Counted from the first letter of the stretch, positions 24,317-33,258 are shown. The stretch: DNA of 53,715 nt from an uncultured Flammeovirgaceae bacterium (GCA_937883755.1 CAKZYA010000042.1:1-53715), one strand, 5' to 3'. Translations and numbers: made by a program. The notes: a model not told the origin generated them from the letters alone.

Positions 24317-24825
24317 CTAGGCGAAGATAAAGTCTGTGCTGGTCAAACTGACCAGTCCATCCACACGGATCTGGAAGCTGTTATCATTATGGTCAATAAA
24401 GGTATTGGTACCGTTGTTACTAATCGTAATCTCATCGGTGTCAGTACCTATCGCCGTTACGCCTATCGCAGAAAGGTCAATCAGGTCATCCCCAATCACG
24501 AAGTCGTTGATACGGTCATGTGCGCTTGAGGTAGAGTGTGTAATATCGCTAAACAGGAACACATCATCTCCGTCATTCCCTTGCAACGTATCGTTATCAG
24601 CGCTGCCATCCAGCGTATCATCGCCGCCATTACCTACTAATGTATCATTTCCGGTATCGCCTCGCATCGAATCATTATCATCATGCCCCCATGCCAGGTC
24701 ATTACCATCGCCACCTAGTACTGTATCAAAGCCACTTTGCGCATGTAGCGTGTCGTTGCCAACATCTCCGAATAGCGAGTCATCCCCTGCTCCACCCCAG
24801 AGTGAATCATCTCCGGTGCCTCCAT
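24317..24825 (-). pseudogene. RTX calcium-binding protein, C-terminal fragment
   Basis: The frame enters from the edge of the 182-bp element and runs through seven or more RTX nonapeptides (GGTGDDSLWGGAGDDSLFGD, GNDTLVGNGGDDTLDGSADN), then FVIGDDLIDLSAIGVTAIGT and the terminal LVSLTSTDFIFA. This is the M10/serralysin-type C-terminus used by type I secretion. The N-terminal effector part is missing, cut at 24826 by the element. It differs from the RTX fragment at 18798-19760. It is probably a non-functional foreign remnant. Confidence 0.8.
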
Positions 24826-25007
24826 GGGTTCGTTTACATAAACGGACGAAAATATCCGTAGGATTGACGTACCACATTGACTATCAGCCATTTATAATAT
24901 GTGATTTTTAATAGATTTCTATGAATTTTTCGGTTTAGCAATCTGCTGAATATCAATACTTTAACTAGTTTCTATTGAGAATTCCGTCCCTTTATGTAGC
25001 GATACCC
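24826..25007 (+). mobile_element. 182-bp miniature element with Tn3-like ends, copy 3
   Basis: This copy appears identical to 2116-2297 over its full length. On the left it truncates the RTX gene, on the right an ArdC-like gene. The 5 bp on either side (TCCAT, AAACT) do not match, so the copy did not arrive by one simple insertion here, or one side was later replaced. Confidence 0.75.
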
Positions 25008-25009
25008 AA

Positions 25010-25135
25010 ACTTTAGAAAATAGTGCCGCTTATATAGAATCCTGGCTAGGAAGGCTACGGAATGATAAAAAACTCATTGTTGAAGCGGCCGCAGGAGCAC
25101 AGAAAGCCACCGATTATATTCTTCAGCGCATCTAG
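25010..25135 (+). pseudogene. ArdC-like antirestriction protein, C-terminal fragment
   Basis: 42 codons reading LENSAAYIESWLGRLRNDKK, then LIVEAAAGAQKATDYILQRI and stop. It is clearly homologous to the C-terminus of the intact protein at 33259-34197 (SWLGRLRNDKKLIVEAAAGA is identical). The rest of the gene is replaced by the 182-bp element. Confidence 0.85.
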
Positions 25136-25176
25136 GAATACCAGTCGGCTCTACCTGATGCAGCTTAACCGAATAG

Positions 25177-25208
25177 GCGGGGGCCTGCTCCAGGCTTCCG
25201 CTTTTTTT
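25177..25208 (+). terminator. Rho-independent terminator after the ArdC fragment
   Basis: GCGGgggCCTG pairs with CAGGcttCCGC around a CTC loop, followed by seven T. A similar sequence (CCAGGCTTCCGC) follows the intact ArdC-like gene near 33220-33236 on the minus strand, so this is the native ArdC terminator carried with the fragment. Confidence 0.75.
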
Positions 25209-25450
25209 ACATGACAACCGAGGAAGCACTACTATCAGTGTTATTGTCTTACGCCTTCATGAAGAAACCATGACGGGAAGGGAACTGCCGGTATGGTAAG
25301 TCCTGCTAAGTGATCATTCTCTCAGCTTTGCTTTATCAGAATTAACTAGATAAGCCATACACTTCCCACCCTTCGGCGGTGAGCGAAAAAGTAGTGTAAA
25401 CTCATTTGGTGCTTCGCTTAGTATTAACCCACCCTCCACCGATCAAAGAG

Positions 25451-25480
25451 GAAAATTTCCATCCTTTTGAGAAAATTTCC
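25451..25480. promoter_or_regulatory. Paired palindromic boxes, probable antitoxin operator
   Basis: GAAAATTTCC occurs at 25451-25460 and again at 25471-25480, 20 bp apart (two helix turns). The first box extends to the palindrome GGAAAATTTCC. They lie 20-50 bp before the antitoxin ATG, where antitoxin-toxin complexes usually bind to repress their own operon. Confidence 0.55.
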
Positions 25481-25499
25481 GTATATTGTAGTAAAGAAA

Positions 25500-25904
25500 A
25501 TGAGTATGGAAGCTTCCGCAACCTCTATAATATCCCCCATTATGTTCATTCAGCAGGCTGAAGAAGGGGTCGATACCGCGCAAATTGATACGTTTTTGCA
25601 AAACTCCGGCCTGCACAAAACCGAGCTGGCTGAACTATTGAGCTTAGACCCCAAGACGCTGGAGAATTACCGGAAAAAGGATAAGCACCTGGATACGCTG
25701 CGTTCGGAACTCCTTCTCAAACTAGTGGATCTTTTCGCGCTAGGTCAAGAAGTTTTGGGGGATAAGGAATCCTTTCGCACGTGGCTTACCCTTGCTGCCG
25801 GAGAATTTGAAGGCGCCGCCCCCTGGCAGTTATTATCAACGGTCACCGGGGTAGGGGAGGTGCATGATCAGTTAACTAGGATCGCCTACGGTTACACGGT
25901 GTAG
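25500..25904 (+). CDS. Xre/MbcA/ParS-type antitoxin (DUF2384)
   Basis: 134 residues from the ATG at 25500. An N-terminal helix-turn-helix (FLQNSGLHKTELAELLSLDP, KTLENYRKK) is followed by the MbcA/ParS C-terminal toxin-binding domain, with LFALGQEVLGDKESFRTWL and the ending GAAPWQLLSTVTGVGEVHDQ, the conserved region that blocks the toxin active site. It lies 15 bp upstream of a RES toxin gene in the classical order. An in-frame TTG at 25467 would add 11 residues but overlaps the operator boxes, so I prefer the ATG. Confidence 0.9.
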   Translation: MSMEASATSIISPIMFIQQAEEGVDTAQIDTFLQNSGLHKTELAELLSLDPKTLENYRKKDKHLDTLRSELLLKLVDLFALGQEVLGDKESFRTWLTLAAGEFEGAAPWQLLSTVTGVGEVHDQLTRIAYGYTV

Positions 25905-25919
25905 CGAGCTACTTTATTA

Positions 25920-26372
25920 ATGGAAGTCTACCGGATCACGCTTACTAAGTACGCTGATAAACTATTTGCCCCAGGACTTGCCGGACGCTGGAACCAGAAA
26001 GGACAGTTTGTTATTTATACGGCTAGTTCCCGCTCGCTAGCATGCCTAGAGAATGTCGTACATCGGCGCGGCACAGGTTTGCACAAATCCTACAAGGTCA
26101 TGGTCATACATATTCCAGATAGTTTGTCAATTAGGCGCATTGAAATAGATGAGCTGCCCAAAGACTGGGCTTCTCAACCCAATAGTTCAGCGTGCCAGAA
26201 AATGGGCAGTGCCTGGTACCAAGAAGCGCGTTCTTGTCTGCTATCCGTGCCTTCGGCCGTAGTAGCTGCCGAGCGGAATCTCGTTATCCATGCCAAGCAT
26301 CCTGATTTTGCTAAGATTCAGTTGATTGACTCAGAACCTTTCGTGTTTGATCCCCGCCTGGTAGCAACGTGA
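25920..26372 (+). CDS. RES-domain toxin (NAD+-depleting)
   Basis: 150 residues. RES toxins degrade NAD+ and arrest growth until bound by the antitoxin. The family signature residues are visible: Arg in MEVYRITLTKYADKL, GRWNQKGQFVIYTASSRSLA with the second Arg/Tyr, Glu in ACLENVVH, and Ser in the LLSVPSAVVAAERNLVIHA segment. The length is typical (about 150-160). It overlaps no other gene and is 15 bp after the antitoxin. The pair may have been picked up to stabilise the element bounded by the Tn3-like ends at 24826 and 27858. Confidence 0.9.
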   Translation: MEVYRITLTKYADKLFAPGLAGRWNQKGQFVIYTASSRSLACLENVVHRRGTGLHKSYKVMVIHIPDSLSIRRIEIDELPKDWASQPNSSACQKMGSAWYQEARSCLLSVPSAVVAAERNLVIHAKHPDFAKIQLIDSEPFVFDPRLVAT

Positions 26373-26411
26373 TATAATAGAAGGAAGTATACGCTGAAGC
26401 GATCACGATAA

Positions 26412-27642
26412 ATATTCACTGGGCTTCTTGCAGGCCGCTATCCCGAATTTTACCTTTCCAATTTTAAACCCATCGCGGTATTAAAAGGCAAGCTTCATAC
26501 TTCTACTGGGGCATTATGGGTTCGTCAGGGCCTGGTTGTTTTTCAGTTTACCTTATCGGTCTTATTTATTGTTGGGCTGTTGGTGGTCAACGAACAAATC
26601 AAATTTATCCAGACGAAAAACCTGGGATACAACCGAGACAATATCATATCCTTTCCGTGGAAAGGTGAGCTATACAATAGACGTGGATTACGGGAAGGAA
26701 AATCCAACGAGCGGTTTGAGACCTTTATATTGGAGATGAAAAACATTCCGGGGGTGGTTAGTGCAACTCATATGTCGGGTAATATCTTAAGTGAAATTTA
26801 CGGGCAAAGTGGTATTTCCTGGAGTGGCGAAGAATCAGATAGTGAATTTTTATTCAAATCCCCAGTAGTAGTGTATGATTTTATCAAGACTCTAGGGATA
26901 GAGCTGTTGGAAGGGCGTTCTTTCTCAAGGGATTATAATGACGATTATTCAAAAATTATACTCAACGAAGCTGCGGTTCAACTAATGGAACTAGAGAATC
27001 CGGTAGGTGAAATTATTCAGATGAACGGGGGGGGGGTGAAATTATTGGAGTAGTCAAGGACTTTCACTACGGCTCGCTTCATAACCCCATAGAGCCCCTA
27101 ATTTTCCGGTTTGACCCAACCGGAAGAAATGTGATGGTAAAGATCAAAATACCATCGCTTAACTTAAAAAACTACAGAGTGAGTTTCTTCCCGGCAATAC
27201 ATTTGAATTCACTTTTCTGGATGAGGATTATCAGGCACTTTACGAAGCAGAAAATAAGGTGGCTACTCTATCAAATTACCTGGCAGTAATTGCTATTATC
27301 ATTTCCTGCTTAGGCTTGTTTGGTTTATCCGCGTTCACTGCTCAGCGACGGTTGAAAGAAATTAGCATTCGAAAAGTGTTGGGTGCGAATAGTTTCAGCA
27401 TTATCCGTTTGCTATCTACTGATTTTACCAAGATGGTGCTGATTGCCGTGACCATTGCCCTACCTATTAGCTACTTCATCGCCAAAAGCTGGCTGGAAGA
27501 ATTTGCTTACAGAATTGATCTGGAATGGTGGCTTTTTGTAGGAGCGGGACTACTAGCACTACTCATTGCTTGGCTCACTGTAGGATTACAGACGATAAGA
27601 GCCGCGCAAGTAAATCCTGTAGAATGTCTTATAGATGAGTAA
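26412..27642 (+). pseudogene. FtsX/MacB-type ABC transporter permease, truncated and frameshifted
   Basis: The C-terminal two thirds of a Bacteroidota MacB-like permease. It opens without a start at GLLAGRYPEFYLSNFKPIAV, then has a membrane helix (VVFQFTLSVLFIVGLLVV), the periplasmic domain, and the final membrane helices (YLAVIAIIISCLGLFGLSAF, EISIRKVLGANSFSIIRLLS) ending RAAQVNPVECLIDE. A 10-G tract at 27027-27036 shifts the frame just before GVVKDFHYGSLHNP. A second shift or deletion near 27170-27185 precedes FLPGNTFEFTFLDEDYQALY. Such permeases export small molecules or peptides using ATP. This copy is not functional unless the G-tract is a sequencing error. Confidence 0.85.
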
Positions 27643-27850
27643 ATCTATTCCACCGAAGCTCTTTCTTCGCTTCTTTCGCTGGTTCTGCCAGGATGACTAC
27701 CTAGAAGAAAGCGAGGGGAACTTGGGGTTTCAGAGCATAAGGGATACGATTCCCCGCCGGGATCGGCACCCGAACCAATTTTACGGAAGCATCTGCGGTG
27801 CAGAAGATACTAGTTCTGTTACAGAAAAATTTAAACGTCCGTTTATGTAA
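27635..27850 (+). pseudogene. 5' fragment of a second MacB-like permease
   Basis: Overlapping the previous stop, an ATG opens MSKSIPPKLFLRFFRWFCQD, then DYLEESEGNL. This is the cytoplasmic prefix found at the start of Cytophagales FtsX-type permeases. Homology ends after about 30 residues and the frame runs into the Tn3-like end at 27833-27858. It shows that tandem permease genes once continued here. Confidence 0.65.
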
Positions 27851-27858
27851 ACGAACCC
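27833..27858 (-). repeat. Tn3-like terminal inverted repeat, right end of the toxin-antitoxin segment
   Basis: CGTCCGTTTATGTAAACGAACCC at 27836-27858 is the exact reverse complement of the left end of the 182-bp element. Together with 24826 it bounds a 3.03-kb segment with the toxin-antitoxin genes and the permease remnant. The inner sequence does not continue into the 182-bp unit. Confidence 0.7.
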
Positions 27859-28061
27859 AATTTCTTTCCATAGGAATTTGACTGGGTAGTACTTTTTAGT
27901 GATCGGTGTTTCTTCTTTGGCAAGCATGGGTGTACAAGGGTTATGTAGACCTATTCTAGCGTATGACCAAGAGTTACGTAATTTTTTAGGTTAAATAATA
28001 TGAGTAACCACATGCCTCCATCCAAAATTTTATATGGCGTAATCTCCGCTCAACATTTCTG

Positions 28062-29063
28062 TTATTCACGACAATAAAATTGACCAAACGTTGGCAAATG
28101 GTCGCTGATCATTCTCATCGTATCAGGGGGAAAGAAATATTTCACTTGAACAGAACCAGTTACTACTTCTTGAGCCATATTTTGATTGATCAGCATATAG
28201 TCCAGTCTCCGGGTGGGCGCATCGGCCGGATGGGAAAGAACAGTCGGGTCAATGGGATCTAGGAAGGGGTTAGTCAAACCTGCATTATCTACGAATAATG
28301 CTATTTCTTCGCTGCCTAGCACTGAGTTCAAATCACCCGCCACCATCATATTTCGCGCCGGGTCTTCTTGTAGCCAGCGGTTAAACTGGGCTACTAACAA
28401 GTTGATCTGACCCTTGCGTATTGCGCTATTTCGCTGACCAGTGCCCGCTTTTAAATGAACGCCAGTTAGTGAAAAAGCGTAATTTTCCGCCGGAAAAACA
28501 TCAATGCTCCACATTCGTGTGTTGATATTATTCTGCGTCTCGTACCCACCGTTTTCAGTAGTGTATCCTGGTAGCGGGGTCGTCGTAGCACCGTAACCAG
28601 TCATCAGGCCCAACGGAAAACGGCTCATCAGCACGACATTCATGTACCAGCCGTGACTAGGAATATCGGCAAAAAAGCGGTAATTCATACTCAATAGCGA
28701 GTCATAGGCGAGTTTTTTTAAATAGTTCGCCCCTTCAAATTCCTGTAACACAACAATATCCGCATCCGCTTTTCGCAGAGCTTTTACGAATAAATGGACT
28801 CGTTGGGTTATATTCTCGGAAGGTGCGTTTTCCCGCTCGTTATCAATATAGGGATCATCGTACGGATCAACGAAGTGCTCTACGTTCCAGGATAATACTC
28901 GAAATACAGAATCATCTGGGTAGGTATAATCCGCTGGGGTGGCGATCACTGAGTTTGGTAAACTTGTCAGTGGCCGAGCCTGATCACTATCCAGGTAGCC
29001 TCTTCGGGTACAGCAGTAAAGCAGGACTACGATAATAGCTAGTATAGTGATAGTTCTTAGCAT
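28062..29063 (-). CDS. Endonuclease/exonuclease/phosphatase (EEP) family lipoprotein
   Basis: 333 residues. The N-terminus MLRTITILAIIVVLLYCC looks like a lipoprotein signal ending at Cys17 or Cys18. EEP motifs follow in order: LSWNVEHF (Asn), VVLQEFEG (catalytic Glu), LTGVHLKAGTG, MVAGDLNSVLG (Asp-x-Asn), RRLDYMLIN and ISDHLPTFG (Asp-His). The fold cuts phosphodiester bonds in nucleic acids, inositol phosphates or sphingomyelin. The substrate is not evident, but a membrane-anchored extracytoplasmic nuclease or phosphatase is likely. It is monocistronic. Confidence 0.85.
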   Translation of the reverse strand: MLRTITILAIIVVLLYCCTRRGYLDSDQARPLTSLPNSVIATPADYTYPDDSVFRVLSWNVEHFVDPYDDPYIDNERENAPSENITQRVHLFVKALRKADADIVVLQEFEGANYLKKLAYDSLLSMNYRFFADIPSHGWYMNVVLMSRFPLGLMTGYGATTTPLPGYTTENGGYETQNNINTRMWSIDVFPAENYAFSLTGVHLKAGTGQRNSAIRKGQINLLVAQFNRWLQEDPARNMMVAGDLNSVLGSEEIALFVDNAGLTNPFLDPIDPTVLSHPADAPTRRLDYMLINQNMAQEVVTGSVQVKYFFPPDTMRMISDHLPTFGQFYCRE

Positions 29064-29637
29064 AGTGCAAAATTAATGTGGGAGTAAAAGCCCCGTTTTA
29101 CCTGTCAATGTTACGCATTAAATGAGCGGCAATCAATCAAAAGAAGATGATTGTGTGTTTCTGAATTTGATAAAATGAAACAATGCTGCTGGCAAGCGTA
29201 CCAAAATTCAAGAAAATCAAAATATCGCCAGCTAGATACCTATTCTTCTACATGCCAACCATTGATAGTATTGAGTCTTGCTTTCCACTAGCTCGGCTCA
29301 GCAGACGTAATCGTACCTGAATTCCAAAAAATGGGTATAGGTACTTGTTTGAAATCGATTTTATTGAATTAAGCTCTTTAAAAGAAACCTAATGCGTAAA
29401 TGTCCAATCTGCCATTGACCTATGAGATCGCCCAGTAGAAGCTATGTATGAAGGTCAAATTTTTGCCAACATCGCTTTTTTTAGCCTAATTCAGTCATTC
29501 TACGAAATTGAATGATTGTAAGCCGCTCTACGGAGACCCCGATTAGCGTAGCTTTTTTCTGTGCACGTTCCATCCATCTGCATACTGATGTATCATCTTC
29601 TGTGCAGATGACCTATTATACTGATAAAATTATCATC

Positions 29638-29680
29638 AAAAATAACTAACGATAAGGTTTACTTATCACTAGTTATTTTT
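29638..29680 (+). terminator. Strong hairpin with T-run
   Basis: AAATAACTA pairs with TAGTTATTT and an inner GATAAG with CTTATC around a short loop; T-rich sequence follows. It is the only structure I see in the otherwise empty stretch 29064-29767. Confidence 0.6.
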
Positions 29681-29767
29681 TCATGAATCCTTGCAGCCCA
29701 TGAGCCAATTTCGTACCTTAGGCTTCATCAACTTAGTATGCTTATTCCCATCACTAATCCTTGAACG

Positions 29768-30025
29768 ATGGACAGTGTGCAAACACTCACCTACTTACAC
29801 GACCGCTATCTTCGGGAGGCTCGTGAACAACTGCAATTACGACTATCGTATGCGCGTATGAAAAAGGAGCAGCCCGATAATCCTGGGTTGACCTCAAATT
29901 TATGCTTGCATCAAGGCAAGGAAGCAGCATTATATACGGTGGTGAATGATTTGCGACATTTACTAAATCTTCCCCCGCTGGAGGAATCTTCTCATTATCA
30001 TGGATACGCTTACAATGAAGCGTGA
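29768..30025 (+). CDS. Small hypothetical protein
   Basis: 85 residues from an ATG (MDSVQTLTYLHDRYLREARE). It is helical and charged, without a signal peptide or recognised domain. It lies between the hairpin at 29638-29680 and the integrase. It may be a cargo gene of the integrase region. Confidence 0.5.
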   Translation: MDSVQTLTYLHDRYLREAREQLQLRLSYARMKKEQPDNPGLTSNLCLHQGKEAALYTVVNDLRHLLNLPPLEESSHYHGYAYNEA

Positions 30026-30329
30026 ACCCAACAAGTGCTTCAGTAACCTGCGTGACCTAAATGGCATAATTACATTGGACTACAGGGCTAGACAAAACGA
30101 CTACCATGGTAGCGGGGGAAACTGGGGGCGGACGGTAAGTTACGGGTGATAAGCGTTTATTTCATCAAGGAATTGCTAAACGAAGGACGATCGTCCTAGC
30201 GGCCTTAAGGTATCATAACTGGGCTAAAAATATCATGAATGAAAAGCAAATCATATGGACGTTCAACCGCGCGGTGGACCACCAAAAGAACCGGATAAAA
30301 GTACAGACTGGCTCGCTGTGAACACGGGA

Positions 30330-30374
30330 GACCCGGTCAGGCGTGACCCGGTCAGGTGTGACCCGGAACGGCGG
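30330..30374 (+). repeat. Three 15-bp GC-rich direct repeats upstream of the integrase
   Basis: GACCCGGTCAGGCGT, GACCCGGTCAGGTGT and a degenerate third copy beginning GACCCGGAACGG follow one another without spacing, about 90-135 bp before the integrase start. They could be arm-type binding sites for the integrase. Their length and composition also resemble the 14-15-bp GC-rich insertions elsewhere in the window. Palindromes at 30101-30112 (CTACCATGGTAG) and near 30188 (ACGATCGT) lie upstream. Confidence 0.6.
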
Positions 30375-30465
30375 TTCCCGGTAACGGCTCAACCGCTGAG
30401 TGCGACTAACCATCCGCAAGTACAAGCTTCCGTGTTTTCGTATTCTGGAGTAACCCGAGCAAACG

Positions 30466-31497
30466 ATGGCAGATAAACCACATGCTGTAAAGCACGCGCA
30501 AGCTTCTAGATCAGCTTCGGTTCACGTGAGTACTTCCGCCCAGCGTTACTTAAAACTCGGGATTGAAAAATCCGATAATACTGTTCGGGCATATAAATCA
30601 GACTTAGATTGCTATACCCGGTGGTGCGAATCCCATCACTGTACCCCTTTCCCCGCTAGTCCTGGCCAGGTGGTAAATTACATTAGTGCCATTGCCCAGC
30701 ACTACAAAGTAGCCACCCTGGAAAGGCGCCTTTCGATGCTGTCTTCCTTTCACGAGCTGCAAGGCTTGGAAAGTCCTATCGGAAGCAAACTCGTTCGCAC
30801 GGCCATGGACGGAATCAAACGTGAGAAGGGCATTCGGCAAACCCAGGCTCCAGCCTACAATGCTGAAACGTTTCGCAGAGTCGTGCTTTCGTTAGATGAA
30901 ACCAGTAATACTCAATTACGCGATAAAGTGATCATCTTATTAGGGTATACCGGGGCATTTCGTCGGGGCGAGCTTTCGGCCGTCAACCTGGCTGATTTGT
31001 ACTTTGATGAGGATGGGCTATTAATAGACATTCGCAAAAGCAAGACCGATCAGCTCTCCGAAGGAAAAGTTAAAGCCATCTTTTTTGCTTCCGATCCTCG
31101 TCTTTGCCCGGTGCGCACGCTGCGACGGTATTTAGAGCGAGTAGGTGTTTCGCGTAATAGTTTTTCGTCTTCAGAAGACGGATTTTCTTCGTTTGATTCA
31201 ATGAATGAACCTACGCTGTCTTCTCGCCCCTTATTGGTGCGGATGCGCCGAGGGGACCGGTTTTGTAAAGAGCGGTTGACGGACCAGTCGGTCAACCTGG
31301 TGGTCAAAAAATACTTTGGGGCTCGGTTTACCGCCCACTCATTGAGGGCGAGCTTTGTGACGATTTCCAAAAAAAACGGGGCGAGTGATAGCGAAATTAT
31401 GGCGCAAACCTTTCATAAGACGACGGCGATGATCCGGCGCTATACCCGTTTTGAGGATGCCCGAACCCATAATGCGGGGACGAAGCTGGGGTTGTAA
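30466..31497 (+). CDS. Tyrosine recombinase/integrase
   Basis: 343 residues. The N-terminal SAM-like core-binding domain (AQRYLKLGIEKSDNTVRAYK to HYKVATLERRLSMLSSFHEL) is followed by the catalytic domain with Arg in YTGAFRRGELSAVNL, Lys in DIRKSKTDQ, His-x-x-Arg in FTAHSLRASFVT, a second His in FHKTTAMIRRY and the nucleophile Tyr in RRYTRFEDA. It carries out site-specific recombination by cutting and rejoining DNA. The sequence resembles integrases of Bacteroidota islands more than housekeeping XerC/D. The start at 30466 is the first ATG after the repeats and gives a complete N-domain. Confidence 0.92.
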   Translation: MADKPHAVKHAQASRSASVHVSTSAQRYLKLGIEKSDNTVRAYKSDLDCYTRWCESHHCTPFPASPGQVVNYISAIAQHYKVATLERRLSMLSSFHELQGLESPIGSKLVRTAMDGIKREKGIRQTQAPAYNAETFRRVVLSLDETSNTQLRDKVIILLGYTGAFRRGELSAVNLADLYFDEDGLLIDIRKSKTDQLSEGKVKAIFFASDPRLCPVRTLRRYLERVGVSRNSFSSSEDGFSSFDSMNEPTLSSRPLLVRMRRGDRFCKERLTDQSVNLVVKKYFGARFTAHSLRASFVTISKKNGASDSEIMAQTFHKTTAMIRRYTRFEDARTHNAGTKLGL

Positions 31498-31820
31498 ACG
31501 AATAGAATGCATCATTATGTTAGGCAACATCAAGCGCTTATCCGACTTTACATCCATAAAAGACGATAATTTCCGGATTTAATGCTTCCAGCGATTGTTT
31601 TCTGTACTGGTAAGCCTTAATGCAAGGGTAAATTTGAGGTCAACCAACGTTTTTAGGTGGATAGGTATTCAAAAAAGAATATCTATCTCAGCGTGAATGA
31701 AAAAATAAGAACTCCTTTTTTTATATATTAATCACAATATCAAGGGAAAATGGTGCAGCTACCTGCGAAATAACTGCAGTTGCAGCTAGGCAGTGGTTGG
31801 CATTCACTACATTAGGTTCA

Positions 31821-32255
31821 ATGGAAAATGAATTTTTAAGACATACTTTATCAACAATAGCCTATCGGTTTCAAAGCGCTGTAAGCAAAGCAGATACTAA
31901 ATTTGGGAATTTCAGTGCAGGTAATGGTAGTAGAACACCTAATGAAATTATTAATCATATGTATCATGTATTACATGCGACTCGAGTTTTCATTTCGGAA
32001 GAGCGGTACAACAAACAGCCACCTGAAAAACTTAATATGAGATCAGAAATAGACCGATTTATTGCAGAAATAAAGAACTTGGATCATGTGCTGGCAAAAA
32101 AACCGCTTGAAATTAATTATGCCAAGCGATTACTACAAGGACCATTTTCGGACTTGTTGACTCATATTGGACAAATTTCACTGCTCAGTAGATTAAACGG
32201 AAAACCTATTACAGGTGAGGATTTTTCCTCAGCTCCGATAACAATCCTACCCTAA
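31821..32255 (+). CDS. DinB/DUF-like four-helix protein
   Basis: 144 residues from the ATG at 31821 (MENEFLRHTLSTIAYRFQSA). The pattern TPNEIINHMYHVLHATRVFI, then EIDRFIAEIKNLDHVL and GPFSDLLTHIGQISLLSRLN, is that of the DinB superfamily, four-helix bundles with a triad of His that bind metal. Known members include thiol-dependent transferases. The substrate is unknown. No operon partner is evident. Confidence 0.65.
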   Translation: MENEFLRHTLSTIAYRFQSAVSKADTKFGNFSAGNGSRTPNEIINHMYHVLHATRVFISEERYNKQPPEKLNMRSEIDRFIAEIKNLDHVLAKKPLEINYAKRLLQGPFSDLLTHIGQISLLSRLNGKPITGEDFSSAPITILP

Positions 32256-32415
32256 AATTAGAAACACCGGGCAACCGCAACTATTAGCAAGCGAGCGAAA
32301 CAGTAACATAATCCATCTAATTACAAAGATCAGTCTCTACCACATTGACAAGGATATGAACGCCCGCCTGCTGATACTCATACTCGTGTGGGTCATCCTG
32401 AAAAAAACTATTGGA

Positions 32416-32817
32416 ATGAAAATTAACCAATCACAAGAAACGTACTTCGGTTTGACATTCCTGGCAACGGGAAAAGAAACCGATGGAAAATACTTTTTAA
32501 GCCATACCACCATACCGGCTGGCGACGATGGTCCACCAATACATTTTCACGCAAATGAAGATGAAGGGTTTTATCTCAAAAAAGGGGAATTGAACTTCTT
32601 AGTCGATGGAAAAGAAATTCGATTGAAGGAAGGCGAGTTTTTAAATATTCAAAAGGGTGAGAAGCATACTTGGCAGAACAAAACAGAATTTGATGCCGAA
32701 CTCATGGTCACTTTTGTTCCCGCAGGCATAGAGCATATGTTTAAGGAACTTGAACAGAATATATCAGACATGAAAGAAATTGGTAAAAAATATGGAACGG
32801 ACTTCCAAATGGATTGA
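32416..32817 (+). CDS. Cupin-domain protein
   Basis: 133 residues from MKINQSQETYFGLTFLATGK; the frame extends upstream but that part (ARLLILILVWVIL) is unlike the family. The single cupin shows the metal motif IHFHANEDEGFYLKKGELNF and the second motif GEFLNIQKGEKHTWQN. Small cupins of this kind include quercetin-dioxygenase-like and isomerase-like enzymes. No substrate can be inferred. Confidence 0.8.
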   Translation: MKINQSQETYFGLTFLATGKETDGKYFLSHTTIPAGDDGPPIHFHANEDEGFYLKKGELNFLVDGKEIRLKEGEFLNIQKGEKHTWQNKTEFDAELMVTFVPAGIEHMFKELEQNISDMKEIGKKYGTDFQMD

Positions 32818-32988
32818 CTAGCCATATCCTTCGTGTTCTAACCAATGAGCACAACCATGTAACCATTGGTGCTGGATAAGAAAATTCGTAATAATCGATA
32901 AGCCTGCTAAAATCAATGAGTCAGTCATGGACTACAAAAAATTTCAACCCCATTCTGATTTAAAGTCCTTCGTTGGGTCCGTTGACAT

Positions 32989-33063
32989 CAAGGGACGGCG
33001 GGGTGTCTCCCAGGCTCTCCCGGACGTAATTCTCAACGGTGGCCGGGGCGACCCCGACGTGCC
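32989..33063 (-). other. GC-rich island of unknown origin
   Basis: In an AT-rich intergenic region, about 75 bp are strongly GC-rich. On the minus strand one frame reads WHVGVAPATVENYVRESLGD and then TPPSLDVNGPNEGL before a stop, which could be a helix-turn-helix remnant. The stretch also contains 15-mers such as CGGGAGAGCCTGGGA that resemble the short insertions described elsewhere. I cannot decide between these readings. The remainder of 32818-33174 shows nothing. Confidence 0.35.
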
Positions 33064-33174
33064 ATAGGATCAGTGTAAAAGCTTAATAATCAACGCGTTG
33101 AGTGATCTGGACATGAACATAATGTAGGCTAAATAAACAGTGTTGTAACTGGTTGATAGCCAGTGAAATGTGCT

Positions 33175-33214
33175 AATCCTACGGATATTTTCGTCACTGC
33201 ATGTATTGTAACCC
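33175..33214 (-). repeat. Diverged Tn3-like terminal inverted repeat
   Basis: The stretch AATCCTACGGATATTTTCGT (33175-33194) matches the inner part of the 182-bp element end exactly, while the outermost 20 bp are diverged but keep GGGTT at the tip. Its outer end faces the ArdC-like gene. It could pair with the left end at 24826 to bound an 8.4-kb unit. Confidence 0.6.
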
Positions 33215-33258
33215 AAAATGGCGGAAGCCTGGATTTGACTCCCGCCTGATCCCGGTAG

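Noticed and set aside
25082-25089. Another GCGGCCGC, in the ArdC fragment, as a further insertion
   Set aside because: The homologous intact protein has the same residues (EAAAGAQKA) here, so nothing is inserted.
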